5,893 nt of DNA from Desulfobacteraceae bacterium 4572_19 (GTDB lineage Bacteria; Desulfobacterota; Desulfobacteria; Desulfobacterales; NBLS01). Below are positions 1-5,893 of this stretch, in pieces. Within the stretch, counting starts at the first letter, position 1. Each line of letters opens with the position of its first letter. The position numbers and the translations under genes are program-made. The notes under the pieces are model-generated. The model was not told the DNA's origin. It worked only from the letters and a program-made list of their open reading frames with translations, and searched no databases. Where the stretch lies: contig NBLS01000087.1 in the NCBI GenBank assembly GCA_002084385.1, positions 1-5,893 on the forward strand, read 5' to 3'.

Positions 1-625
1 CTTGGAAGTGGTACTTTAGTAGATTTTTCACAATACGGCCTTACAAAAGAGCCTACTGTTATGGAATCTGTAGCTTCCGGGGCAGATATTATCACCTTCA
101 GTGGCGATAAACTTCTTGGAGGTCCCCAGTCAGGAATTATCCTTGGCTCATTTGAAATGATTGATAAAATTAGAAATAACCCGCTAACACGGGCTTTGCG
201 AATAGATAAGCTAACACTTTCTGCTCTTGAAACTATTTTATTGCTTTACCTTGACGAAAAAAAAGCAGTCAATACAATCCCAACATTGCAAAATGCTGAC
301 TGTTTCCATAGAACAACTTCAGAAAAAAGCCATGCATTTATATAAAATGCTTGAAAATATAGATAATAATAAATTAGAAGTTGAAATACTTAATCGCTCC
401 TCAAAAGCCGGTGGGGGTTCCCTGCCTCTTTTGGAACTTCCAAGCAGGTGTATAGGAATAAAAATAGAGGGTGTTTCTCCAAATTTTATCGAAAAACAGA
501 TGAGAAACAGTGAGCCGCCAATAATTGGCAGAATTGAAGATAATATTTACCTTATGGATTTAAGGACAATACAGGAAGATGAATTTTCCTATATTGAAAA
601 TGCATTAAAAAATATATACGGTTAG
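1..625 (+). CDS. selA: L-seryl-tRNA(Sec) selenium transferase, 3' part, broken by a one-base frameshift
   Basis: SelA is a PLP enzyme that converts seryl-tRNA(Sec) to selenocysteinyl-tRNA(Sec) with selenophosphate, in the cytoplasm. The gene enters from the left edge. Frame 1 (1 to about 289) shows the family core: the [14 protein letters not shown] segment, then [14 protein letters not shown], whose lysine (codon 109-111) is the PLP Schiff-base lysine, then [14 protein letters not shown] and IPTLQ. After IPTLQ the homology moves to frame 2 (MLTVSIEQL, then the C-terminal domain with [12 protein letters not shown], ending at TAG 623-625). Frame 1 otherwise closes at 343-345 with unrelated residues. 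Reading the A4 run at 290-293 as three A restores IPTLQMLTVS with family-like length, so one extra A is the simplest explanation. It could be a sequencing error or a real inactivating mutation. No usual recoding signal is visible. Identity is near certain; functional state is unknown. selB, a common neighbour, is not downstream. Confidence 0.9.
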
Positions 626-633
626 TTAGATAA

Positions 634-657
634 TTACCATATTTTAAGATTTGGTAA
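634..657. repeat. Weak inverted repeat downstream of selA
   Basis: TTACCA (634-639) and TGGTAA (652-657) are perfect inverted copies around a 12-base AT-rich loop, 9 bases after the selA stop. No T-tract follows and the stem is short, so a rho-independent terminator is not supported. The rest of the 626-751 gap holds no gene, and I found no convincing -35/-10 pair there. A second tiny hairpin (GTAT/ATAC, 676-679 with 684-687) is equally weak. Confidence 0.25.
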
Positions 658-738
658 AGGTGTAGTAAAGAAGCCGTATTGAAATACTGCGATAAGTGTG
701 TAATGAAGTGAAGTTATTTATGTGACGGTTTATATTAC

Positions 739-743
739 AAGGA
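739..743 (+). promoter_or_regulatory. Shine-Dalgarno site that sets the start of the TPR gene
   Basis: AAGGA lies 8 bases before ATG 752. An upstream in-frame GTG at 722 would give ten more residues but has no comparable purine-rich site in front of it. The ATG at 752 is therefore the preferred start; another in-frame ATG follows at 758. Confidence 0.6.
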
Positions 744-751
744 ATATTACA

Positions 752-2194
752 ATGATAATGCAAAATCACCAGCTACAGCAAGGCGAAAAAAAGATACTTG
801 AAGACTCTCTTTTTTTAAGAACAAACTCTCCGGCAGATACACAAAACACTTCGTTAGAGGATCAAGAAACCCAGCTTGCCTTGTTGCCAATGCAAATTAT
901 ACATAAAGAATTTGGTAAAATTACTGCCATAAAAAATATAAAAAGTTATACACCAAAAGCAATTTCCAAATCCAAACAGTTCTGTACCCTGGCCATACTT
1001 ATAGATAATTTTAGCAGTATAACAGAAAAAGAACATATGCACACAATTTTGAAAAATACCGGCAACACTATAAACGCTGTTTGCGAGAGTAATAACGGCA
1101 TATGGAGCTGGCTTTCCCATAATACAGCTTACTGTTTTTTTCCTGATAAAACTCCACAACAAGGCAAAGATTATGCCTTGCAGATTAATATGCAATTATC
1201 TGAAAAAATCAAAGAGACGGTTACAACAGGTATTGCGTCTTACCCTATGATCAACTTTAAAAAAGGCCAAATTCTTGAAAATGCGTTAAAGGCAATTGAT
1301 CATGCATCTTTCTTTGGCCCTGGCAGTACTACCTTATTTAATGCAGTTACTTTAAATATCAGTGGAGACAAGTTTTATCAAAAAGGAGATATAGATAATG
1401 CCGGCAAAGAGTTTGAACGAGCACTTTTAATTGATCCTGAAAATGTTAATCTTCATAACAGTCTTGGGGTATGCTATGGTATGACCTTGGATTATAAAAA
1501 AGCTTTAAGCGAGTTTGAATTTGCATATAAGATAGATAAAAAAGAAATTATGGCGTTACATAACATTGGAATTATTTATGACTTGCAAGGAGATAAGAAA
1601 AAAGCTCTTAAATATTTCAGCAAGGCATTAGATATTGAAGATAATATCTTTGAAATTCTTTTTCATGCCGGCAGGTTATATCTTGAAATTGGTTTGCATG
1701 AAAAAGCTGTGGAGTATCTTGAAAAGGCAATTAAAATTAATTCGGAATCAGGCTCGGCACAACGCAGTCTTGGTAAGGGTTATGAATGTATTAATAAAAT
1801 AGATAAAGCGGCTATTGCTTATAAAAAAGCAATTAAAATAAACCCTTATGATTCCGATTCACTCTCTGCACTTGGGCATATTTTTGGAGTTTTAAATGAA
1901 AATGCAGAAATTGCACTTGTATTCTGTCAACAAAGTGTATCCCTTTCTCCTGATAACGGTCTCTTTAGATATCGTCTTGGAAAGGCATTTATAAATGCAG
2001 GAAAAAAAGAAGAGGCAAATGCAGAATTTGAAAAAGCAAAAAACCTCGGTTATATTTTCAAAGCAAAAACCGATAATACAAAAATAAAGCAAACAGCAAA
2101 ACAAAAAACAAAAGCGACAACGAAAGTAAAGCCTGATCATAGATTAAAACAAAAAACAAAAGCGACAACGAAAGTAAAGCCTGATCATAGATAA
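752..2194 (+). CDS. TPR protein with degenerate GGDEF/cyclase-like N-terminal domain
   Basis: Function unknown; the architecture suggests a cytoplasmic scaffold or sensor rather than an enzyme. No signal peptide or membrane segment is visible. In the 480-residue reading, residues ~80-194 have the pattern of a GGDEF or class III cyclase palm domain: a first strand (LAILIDNFSSI, 80-90), a region where GGDEF should be but LSHNTAYCFF stands (121-130), then VTTGIASYP (157-165) and ALKAIDHASFFGPGSTT (178-194), resembling the diguanylate-cyclase end pattern (GIASYP, then A-D-A-L-Y-x-A-K-x-x-G). The metal and signature residues are missing, so catalysis is unlikely. Residues ~200-433 form seven 34-residue TPR units, for example LHNSLGVCYG and ALHNIGIIYDLQGD, with KAL/KAI helices between them. 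The tail (438-480) is rich in Lys, Thr and Gln and carries a 16-residue duplication. gmhA starts 11 bases later. The TPR assignment is firm; the GGDEF relation is inferred from pattern. Confidence 0.85.
   Translation: MIMQNHQLQQGEKKILEDSLFLRTNSPADTQNTSLEDQETQLALLPMQIIHKEFGKITAIKNIKSYTPKAISKSKQFCTLAILIDNFSSITEKEHMHTILKNTGNTINAVCESNNGIWSWLSHNTAYCFFPDKTPQQGKDYALQINMQLSEKIKETVTTGIASYPMINFKKGQILENALKAIDHASFFGPGSTTLFNAVTLNISGDKFYQKGDIDNAGKEFERALLIDPENVNLHNSLGVCYGMTLDYKKALSEFEFAYKIDKKEIMALHNIGIIYDLQGDKKKALKYFSKALDIEDNIFEILFHAGRLYLEIGLHEKAVEYLEKAIKINSESGSAQRSLGKGYECINKIDKAAIAYKKAIKINPYDSDSLSALGHIFGVLNENAEIALVFCQQSVSLSPDNGLFRYRLGKAFINAGKKEEANAEFEKAKNLGYIFKAKTDNTKIKQTAKQKTKATTKVKPDHRLKQKTKATTKVKPDHR
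2098..2192 (+). repeat. 48-base tandem direct repeat, two copies, at the 3' end of the TPR gene
   Basis: Positions 2098-2144 and 2146-2192 are identical over 47 bases at a period of 48; the flanking positions 2097/2145 (c/t) and 2145/2193 (t/a) differ. The unit encodes KQKTKATTKVKPDHRL, and the second copy ends in DHR followed by the TAA stop. Because 48 is a multiple of three, gain or loss of a unit keeps the frame and only changes the basic tail by 16 residues. Perfect identity indicates a recent duplication, probably by slippage, or an assembly effect. Confidence 0.97.
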
Positions 2195-2205
2195 AAAAGA
2201 AGAAA

Positions 2206-2778
2206 ATGAAGAAAATAATTCAAGATATCCTAACTGATAGTATAGAAGTTAAGAAAACTAATATCCAAAGTAATATGGATAATATAGTATTAGCTTCCAA
2301 TAAACTTGTATCCTGCCTTGAGGCAGGTGGTAAAATTTTAATTTTTGGTAATGGAGGAAGTGCCGCAGATGCACAACATCTTGCAGCAGAATTTGTCAAC
2401 CGATTTGCCATAGAACGTCCTCCTCTTGCCGCAATTGCTTTAACAACAGACAGCTCTATTTTAACCAGTATAGGCAATGATTATAACTTTAACGAAATTT
2501 TTGAAAAACAGCTAAAAGCTTTTGGAAAAAAAGAAGATATAGCATGGGGGATTACCACCAGTGGCAACTCTGAAAATGTAGTAAAAGGTATTAAAAAAGC
2601 AAAAAATATGGGGATTTATACAATCGGCATGACAGGGTGCGGTGGTAATATCTGTGATTATGCTGATTTAATATTATCTGTAAACTCTGATACAACGGCA
2701 CGAATTCAGGAAACCCACATTACTATGGGGCATATACTATGCGAACTTGTGGATAGACAAATGTTCCCTCAAGTATAA
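2206..2778 (+). CDS. gmhA: D-sedoheptulose 7-phosphate isomerase
   Basis: GmhA converts sedoheptulose 7-phosphate to D-glycero-D-manno-heptose 7-phosphate, the first step to ADP- or GDP-heptose for LPS core or S-layer glycans; it is cytoplasmic and works as a tetramer. The 190-residue product has the usual length (about 190). It is a single SIS domain: FGNGGSAADAQHLAAEF (47-63, phosphate-binding Ser52, metal ligands His58 and Glu62), TTDSSILTSIGND (80-92, with Asp82), TTSGNSENV (117-125) and RIQETHITMGHILCE (166-180, Gln168 and His176 as the remaining zinc-type ligands). All expected active-site positions are present. The ATG at 2206 has a weak purine-rich leader (AGAAG) and lies 11 bases after the TPR gene stop, so translation is probably coupled. 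The other heptose genes (hldE, gmhB) are not here. Its stop (2776-2778) is in the same frame as the hemC remnant that follows. A DiaA-type SIS protein is the alternative, but the complete ligand set favours GmhA. Confidence 0.93.
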   Translation: MKKIIQDILTDSIEVKKTNIQSNMDNIVLASNKLVSCLEAGGKILIFGNGGSAADAQHLAAEFVNRFAIERPPLAAIALTTDSSILTSIGNDYNFNEIFEKQLKAFGKKEDIAWGITTSGNSENVVKGIKKAKNMGIYTIGMTGCGGNICDYADLILSVNSDTTARIQETHITMGHILCELVDRQMFPQV

Positions 2779-2847
2779 GGTTACAAAAACATAAAGGAAA
2801 AAAAAATAAAAACAAAGGGTGATAAGATTCAAGACCGCCCACTTGCA
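2779..2847 (+). other. hemC coding remnant upstream of its first ATG, with an orphan Shine-Dalgarno site
   Basis: The frame of hemC stays open from the gmhA stop to ATG 2848. Its translation from about 2803 (KIKTKGDKIQDRPLA) matches the conserved HemC segment just before VGGKGLF, so this is genuine hemC coding sequence although no ATG, GTG or TTG precedes it. AAGGA at 2794-2798 looks like a ribosome binding site; 7 bases after it comes an A-rich run and an in-frame ATA at 2806. The picture fits a deletion that removed the true start and about 40 codons but kept the leader. Initiation at ATA 2806 is conceivable but rare. Confidence 0.75.
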
Positions 2848-3672
2848 ATGGTCGGTGGAAAAGGACTGTTTGTTACCGAAATTGAAGATGCCCTGATTAA
2901 CAATAAGATTGACCTTGCAGTACACAGTATGAAAGATATGCCTGGTATTATCCCGGATGAACTTACCATAGGAGCCATACCGAAACGTGAAAATCCAAAA
3001 GATGTACTGATATCTAAAAATAATATTAAACTTGCAGACTTACCGACAGGTGCCAAAATAGGAACTAGTAGTTTAAGACGGTCTTCACAACTTTGCCATT
3101 TACGTCCTGATATAAAGATTGTACCGTTGCGTGGTAATCTTGATACACGAATTAAAAAACTTAAAAGCGAAAATCTTGATGGTATAATTCTCGCGGCTGC
3201 CGGTATAAAAAGACTTGGACTTGGGGATAAAATATCCGAATTTATTGATGAAAAAACGATACTTCCGGCAGTGGGACAAGGAGCATTATGTATCGAAACA
3301 AGAGTTAATGATTCTCTTATCAATCCACTTGTAAAAAAACTTGATCACCACGATACAAGAGTTGCAGTTCTTGGAGAAAGGGCATTCCTAAGATATCTTG
3401 AAGGAAACTGCCAAATTCCGGTTGCAGCATGGGGCAGTGTTTCTCAAAAAAAAACAACCTCCAAAGAAAAAGAACTGACCTTAACGGGACTTGTTGCAGA
3501 TATCAAAGGGAATACAATAATAATTGATACTGTATCAGGACCTGAAGAGACAAATATTGAAATGGGAGAAGAACTTGCAAAAAGCCTTCTTTCAAAAGGT
3601 GCCGGCCAAATTCTAAAAAAACTAAAACTCGAACATGAAAATGACAGGAAAACTAAATGGAACAACCAATAA
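2848..3672 (+). CDS. hemC: Hydroxymethylbilane synthase (porphobilinogen deaminase), 5'-truncated
   Basis: HemC joins four porphobilinogen molecules into hydroxymethylbilane in the cytoplasm, using a dipyrromethane cofactor. From ATG 2848 the product has 274 residues against about 310 for the family. It shows VGGKGLFVTEIEDAL (2-16), DLAVHSMKDMP (22-32; Asp30 corresponds to the catalytic Asp84 of E. coli), GTSSLRRSSQL (72-82), LRGNLDTR (94-101), AAAGIKRLGL (116-125), LPAVGQGAL (139-147) and LEGNCQIPVAAWG (184-196; Cys188 corresponds to cofactor-anchoring Cys242). The constant offset of 54 to E. coli numbering shows that only the N-terminus is missing. That part normally carries the GTRxSxLALxQ motif with Arg11, needed for cofactor and substrate handling. 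ATG 2848 has no Shine-Dalgarno site and falls inside the conserved core, so it is probably not a real start. As read, the enzyme should be inactive unless the sequence is missing bases. The 3' end overlaps the next gene by 16 bases. Confidence 0.92.
   Translation: MVGGKGLFVTEIEDALINNKIDLAVHSMKDMPGIIPDELTIGAIPKRENPKDVLISKNNIKLADLPTGAKIGTSSLRRSSQLCHLRPDIKIVPLRGNLDTRIKKLKSENLDGIILAAAGIKRLGLGDKISEFIDEKTILPAVGQGALCIETRVNDSLINPLVKKLDHHDTRVAVLGERAFLRYLEGNCQIPVAAWGSVSQKKTTSKEKELTLTGLVADIKGNTIIIDTVSGPEETNIEMGEELAKSLLSKGAGQILKKLKLEHENDRKTKWNNQ
3646..3649 (+). promoter_or_regulatory. Shine-Dalgarno site of the CobA-HemD gene, inside hemC
   Basis: AGGA within the last codons of hemC lies 7 bases before ATG 3657. 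It supports that start and the 16-base overlap with hemC, an arrangement typical of translational coupling. Confidence 0.6.
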
Positions 3673-5240
3673 AACAACCTGTAAAGCAAAATAGTAATCA
3701 TAATGATACCGTAAGTGGCAATGGAATTGTATATCTTGTTGGAGCAGGTCCAGGTGATCCTGGTCTTATTACAGTTAAAGGCAGTGAATATATTAGTATT
3801 GCTGATATAGTTGTTTATGACTACCTTGCCTCTCCTGCTCTTTTAAAATATGCCAAAAAAAATGCGGAATTTATATACGTTGGCAAAAAAGGTGGAGACC
3901 ATACCCTCTGTCAGGATGGAATTAACGATCTTATTGTAAAAAAAGCTTTAGAAGGTAAAAAAATAGTACGCCTTAAGGGTGGAGATCCCTTTATTTTTGG
4001 ACGTGGTGGTGAAGAGATAGAAGAACTGATAAAGGCAAAAATACCCTATAAGGTTGTACCGGGAGTAACTTCCGCAATTGCCGCACCTGCTTATGCAGGA
4101 ATTCCTCTAACACATAGAAAATTTACATCTTCAGTATCCTTCATAACAGGCCATGAAAATCCCCTTAAAAAAGAGTCAAGCATTGATTGGGAAACTGTTG
4201 CCAAAAACAAAGGTACACTGGTATTTCTTATGGGGGTTAAAAATCTTCCAAATATCACCGAACAACTTCTTTTGCATGGCAAATCTCCTGATACACCCAT
4301 TGCCCTTGTTAGATGGGGAACAACACCAAAACAACAAACGGTTTCAGGAACTTTACAAAATATTGTTAAACGGGTAACAGAAGCACAACTTAAATCCCCT
4401 TCCATTATTGTAGTAGGGGAAGTTGTTTCATTGCGTAAAACCATGAAGTGGTTTGAAGACAGACCACTTATGGGCAAAACAATTGTAGTTACCAGAGCAA
4501 GAAAGCAAGCAAGTGATCTTGTTACACTGCTTGCCAACCTTGGTGCTAATTGTTTGGAATGTCCGACAATTGATGTGATTTTACCAGAAGATGGCACTGC
4601 TCTTAAAACATCTATTGAGCATATTTCTGATTATGACTGGTTAATATTTACAAGTGTAAATGGAGTTAATTTCTTCTTTAAAGAGTTATTTAATTTAGGT
4701 GGTGATGTACGAAATCTTGGAAATATAAAGACAGCCTGTATTGGACCTGCCACTTCCAAAAAACTTCTTGGTTTTGGAATAAAAAGCGATATAATTCCCG
4801 AAAGCTATAGAGCAGAATCGGTTATTCAGGCTTTTGCATCAAAAGATATAAAAGGTAAAAAAATACTACTTCCCCGTGCAGAAGAAGCTCGCCCGATACT
4901 TCCCGTTGAACTTAGAAAAATGGGTGCTATTGTTAATGAAGTTACTGCATATCGTACACAAAAAGTTGAATCATCCAAAAAATTACTTATTGAAAATCTG
5001 GAAAACAGAAATATTGATCTTGTAACCTTTACAAGTTCTTCAACAGTTAAAAATTTTAAAGAACTCTTACCAAAAGGAAAACAAGAAGAGCTAATGAAAA
5101 ATATTACCATTGCCAGCATAGGCCCTATAACCAGCGAAACAGCAGAAAAAATTGGGTTTAATATTAATATCACAGCAAACTCTTTTACCATCCCCGGTCT
5201 TGTTGAGGCAATATTGCAGTTTTATAAAAAAAATACTTGA
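3657..5240 (+). CDS. cobA-hemD: Fused uroporphyrinogen-III C-methyltransferase / uroporphyrinogen-III synthase
   Basis: This 527-residue bifunctional cytoplasmic enzyme would close hydroxymethylbilane to uroporphyrinogen III (HemD half) and methylate it twice with S-adenosylmethionine to precorrin-2 (CobA/SUMT half), feeding siroheme, corrinoid or alternative heme synthesis. Residues 1-22 are a Gln/Lys/Pro/Asn-rich leader. SUMT spans about 24-262: VYLVGAGPGDPGLIT (25-39), VVYDYLASP (52-60), YVGKKGGDH (74-82), VRLKGGDPFIFGRGGEE (104-120), VPGVTSAIAAPAYAGIPLTH (134-153) and ALVRWGT (216-222). HemD spans about 272-525: GKTIVVTRAR (273-282), FTSVNGV (331-337), IGPATSKKL (362-370), ESYRAES (382-388), LLPRAEEARPILP (404-416), AYRT (431-434), FTSSSTVKNF (458-467) and ASIGPITSETA (486-496). 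Both halves look complete. Such fusions are known in Firmicutes, Deltaproteobacteria and other anaerobes. It starts inside the end of hemC with its own Shine-Dalgarno site, and moaA follows in the same frame after the TGA stop. Confidence 0.95.
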   Translation: MEQPIKQPVKQNSNHNDTVSGNGIVYLVGAGPGDPGLITVKGSEYISIADIVVYDYLASPALLKYAKKNAEFIYVGKKGGDHTLCQDGINDLIVKKALEGKKIVRLKGGDPFIFGRGGEEIEELIKAKIPYKVVPGVTSAIAAPAYAGIPLTHRKFTSSVSFITGHENPLKKESSIDWETVAKNKGTLVFLMGVKNLPNITEQLLLHGKSPDTPIALVRWGTTPKQQTVSGTLQNIVKRVTEAQLKSPSIIVVGEVVSLRKTMKWFEDRPLMGKTIVVTRARKQASDLVTLLANLGANCLECPTIDVILPEDGTALKTSIEHISDYDWLIFTSVNGVNFFFKELFNLGGDVRNLGNIKTACIGPATSKKLLGFGIKSDIIPESYRAESVIQAFASKDIKGKKILLPRAEEARPILPVELRKMGAIVNEVTAYRTQKVESSKKLLIENLENRNIDLVTFTSSSTVKNFKELLPKGKQEELMKNITIASIGPITSETAEKIGFNINITANSFTIPGLVEAILQFYKKNT

Positions 5241-5243
5241 TTT

Positions 5244-5893
5244 ATGCGAATGAATACAATAAATAATAATGAAGAGGGTAATTTTAAAAAGCTTGGTTCT
5301 AAAAAACTGGATTTTACTGAGTCGGATTTTAAAAAGCCAGATTTTACTGAGACTGGCAATAAAGAGATTGGTAATAAAATATTATGCGACCAATTTAATC
5401 GCACAATAAATTACCTGAGAATTTCCATAACTGACAGATGTAATTTACGCTGTCTGTATTGTATTCCTAATCAGTCTGATCTCAAAGTTTCTCATGGAAA
5501 AATTTTACGGTATGAAGAGATTTTAAGATTAGTTAAGATAGGTGTAAAACTTGGGATTAAAAAAGTAAGAGTTACGGGGGGAGAACCGTTAGTTAGAAAA
5601 GGCGTTTACACCTTTCTTAAAGCTCTTTTGGAAATTAAAGAACTCGATGATGTCTCTATAACCACAAATGGAGTTTTATTAGAACAAAACCTTGAACAAC
5701 TTCAAGATGCCGGAATTAAAAGATTAAATTTAAGTTTAGACACCTTGGACAGGGCAAAATACCAAAAAATAACCGGCTATGATTGTCTTCCCCAGGTTTT
5801 GAGGGGAATTAAAAAGGCAATTAAAATGAATTTTTATCCGATCAAAATCAATACTGTGGCCATGAAGGGTATTAATGATGATGAATTTAAAGC
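5244..5893 (+). CDS. moaA: GTP 3',8-cyclase MoaA (radical SAM), 5' part
   Basis: MoaA rearranges GTP to 3',8-cyclo-GTP, the first step of molybdenum cofactor synthesis, with two [4Fe-4S] clusters. The gene runs off the right edge; 216 of an expected 330 or more core residues are visible. The radical SAM motif is CNLRCLYC (Cys66, Cys70, Cys73), preceded by NYLRISITDR, and the SAM-binding segment VRVTGGEPLVRKG spans 108-120. SITTNGVLL and LNLSLDTLD follow, all typical of MoaA. The second cluster and the C-terminal GG lie outside the window. The family normally begins just before the DQFNRTINYLRIS segment (from residue 49), but no start codon exists there. The first in-frame candidates are ATG 5244 and ATG 5250, giving an extra ~46 residues made largely of a five-residue repeat. 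Neither has a clear Shine-Dalgarno site; at 3 bases after the CobA-HemD stop, coupled translation is likely. Confidence 0.92.
   Translation, partial: MRMNTINNNEEGNFKKLGSKKLDFTESDFKKPDFTETGNKEIGNKILCDQFNRTINYLRISITDRCNLRCLYCIPNQSDLKVSHGKILRYEEILRLVKIGVKLGIKKVRVTGGEPLVRKGVYTFLKALLEIKELDDVSITTNGVLLEQNLEQLQDAGIKRLNLSLDTLDRAKYQKITGYDCLPQVLRGIKKAIKMNFYPIKINTVAMKGINDDEFK
5280..5384 (+). repeat. Degenerate 15-base tandem repeat, seven units, in the moaA 5' extension
   Basis: Seven consecutive 15-base units can be laid out from 5280, 5295, 5310, 5325, 5340, 5355 and 5370. They encode NFKKL, GSKKL, DFTES, DFKKP, DFTET, GNKEI and GNKIL. GATTTTACTGAG recurs exactly at 5310 and 5340, and ATTTTAAAAAGC at 5281 and 5326. 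Positions 1-2 (D/N/G, F/S/N) and 3-4 (K/T, K/E) are the conserved ones. The array ends where the normal MoaA sequence begins. Confidence 0.8.

Noticed and set aside
289..345. Programmed +1 frameshift in selA
   Set aside because: No stop or slow codon lies at the shift point, no upstream Shine-Dalgarno-like stimulator is visible, and the zero-frame stop is about 50 bases downstream. A simple indel in an A-run is more likely.
676..707. Promoter-like TTGAAA (679-684) before the TPR gene
   Set aside because: No acceptable -10 box is found at the right spacing; in AT-rich DNA such hexamers are expected by chance.
2776..2805. gmhA and hemC in the same frame, as a possible GmhA-HemC fusion by stop-codon readthrough
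   Set aside because: GmhA ends at its normal length, the stop is TAA, and hemC would still lack its N-terminal motif. Deletion of the hemC start explains the frame equally well, since one frame in three matches by chance.
4091..4597. Long open frames on the - strand inside cobA-hemD, hemC and the TPR gene
   Set aside because: They lie opposite strongly conserved + strand genes, resemble no family I recognise, and are explained as shadow frames.
5238..5240. TGA between cobA-hemD and moaA, which share one reading frame, as a possible selenocysteine or readthrough codon giving a CobA-HemD-MoaA fusion
   Set aside because: The HemD domain is complete at the stop, moaA has its own ATG 3 bases later, and the AT-rich sequence after TGA shows no SECIS-like hairpin.
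5382..5389. TTATGCGA present both at the moaA start (5242-5249) and just before the conserved MoaA core, suggesting a duplicated start region
   Set aside because: The distance is 140 bases, not a multiple of three, and the second ATG is out of frame with moaA, so the 8-base match is probably chance.

Overview
The window is AT-rich and all recognisable genes lie on the + strand. They belong to cofactor and cell-envelope metabolism of what looks like an anaerobic or microaerophilic Gram-negative-type bacterium. It has selenocysteine synthesis (SelA), LPS heptose precursor synthesis (GmhA), tetrapyrrole/siroheme/corrinoid synthesis (HemC and a CobA-HemD fusion) and molybdopterin synthesis (MoaA). 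AT-rich deltaproteobacterial lineages, anammox-type Planctomycetes and Nitrospirae-like bacteria would all fit; the sequence alone does not decide between them.

Layout. Positions 1-625 hold the 3' part of selA, interrupted by a one-base frameshift near 290-293. A 126-base AT-rich gap follows, with a weak inverted repeat but no convincing promoter or terminator. Positions 752-2194 encode a 480-residue protein with a degenerate GGDEF/cyclase-like N-terminal half, seven tetratricopeptide repeats and a lysine-rich tail carrying a 48-base tandem duplication. gmhA follows after 11 bases (2206-2778). hemC then starts without its first ~40 codons: homology to HemC begins around 2803-2806, in frame after the gmhA stop, and the first ATG is at 2848. 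hemC overlaps a CobA-HemD fusion gene by 16 bases (3657-5240). Three bases after that stop a moaA gene begins and runs off the end of the window. It has an unusual N-terminal extension built from a 15-base repeat.

How the genes work together. HemC makes hydroxymethylbilane, the HemD half closes it to uroporphyrinogen III, and the CobA half methylates that to precorrin-2, the branch point to siroheme, corrinoids and (in some anaerobes) alternative heme. MoaA starts the molybdenum cofactor pathway. With SelA this is a set typical of organisms using Mo/W enzymes such as formate dehydrogenases, often selenoproteins. Tight spacing from the TPR gene to moaA suggests one transcription unit.

The most notable features are the two damaged genes (selA frameshift, hemC 5' deletion), both at A-rich tracts; two in-frame tandem repeat expansions (the TPR protein tail and the moaA leader); and the cyclase-like domain that has lost its active site. 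I see no mobile element, CRISPR array, RNA gene or clear new defence or biosynthetic system.
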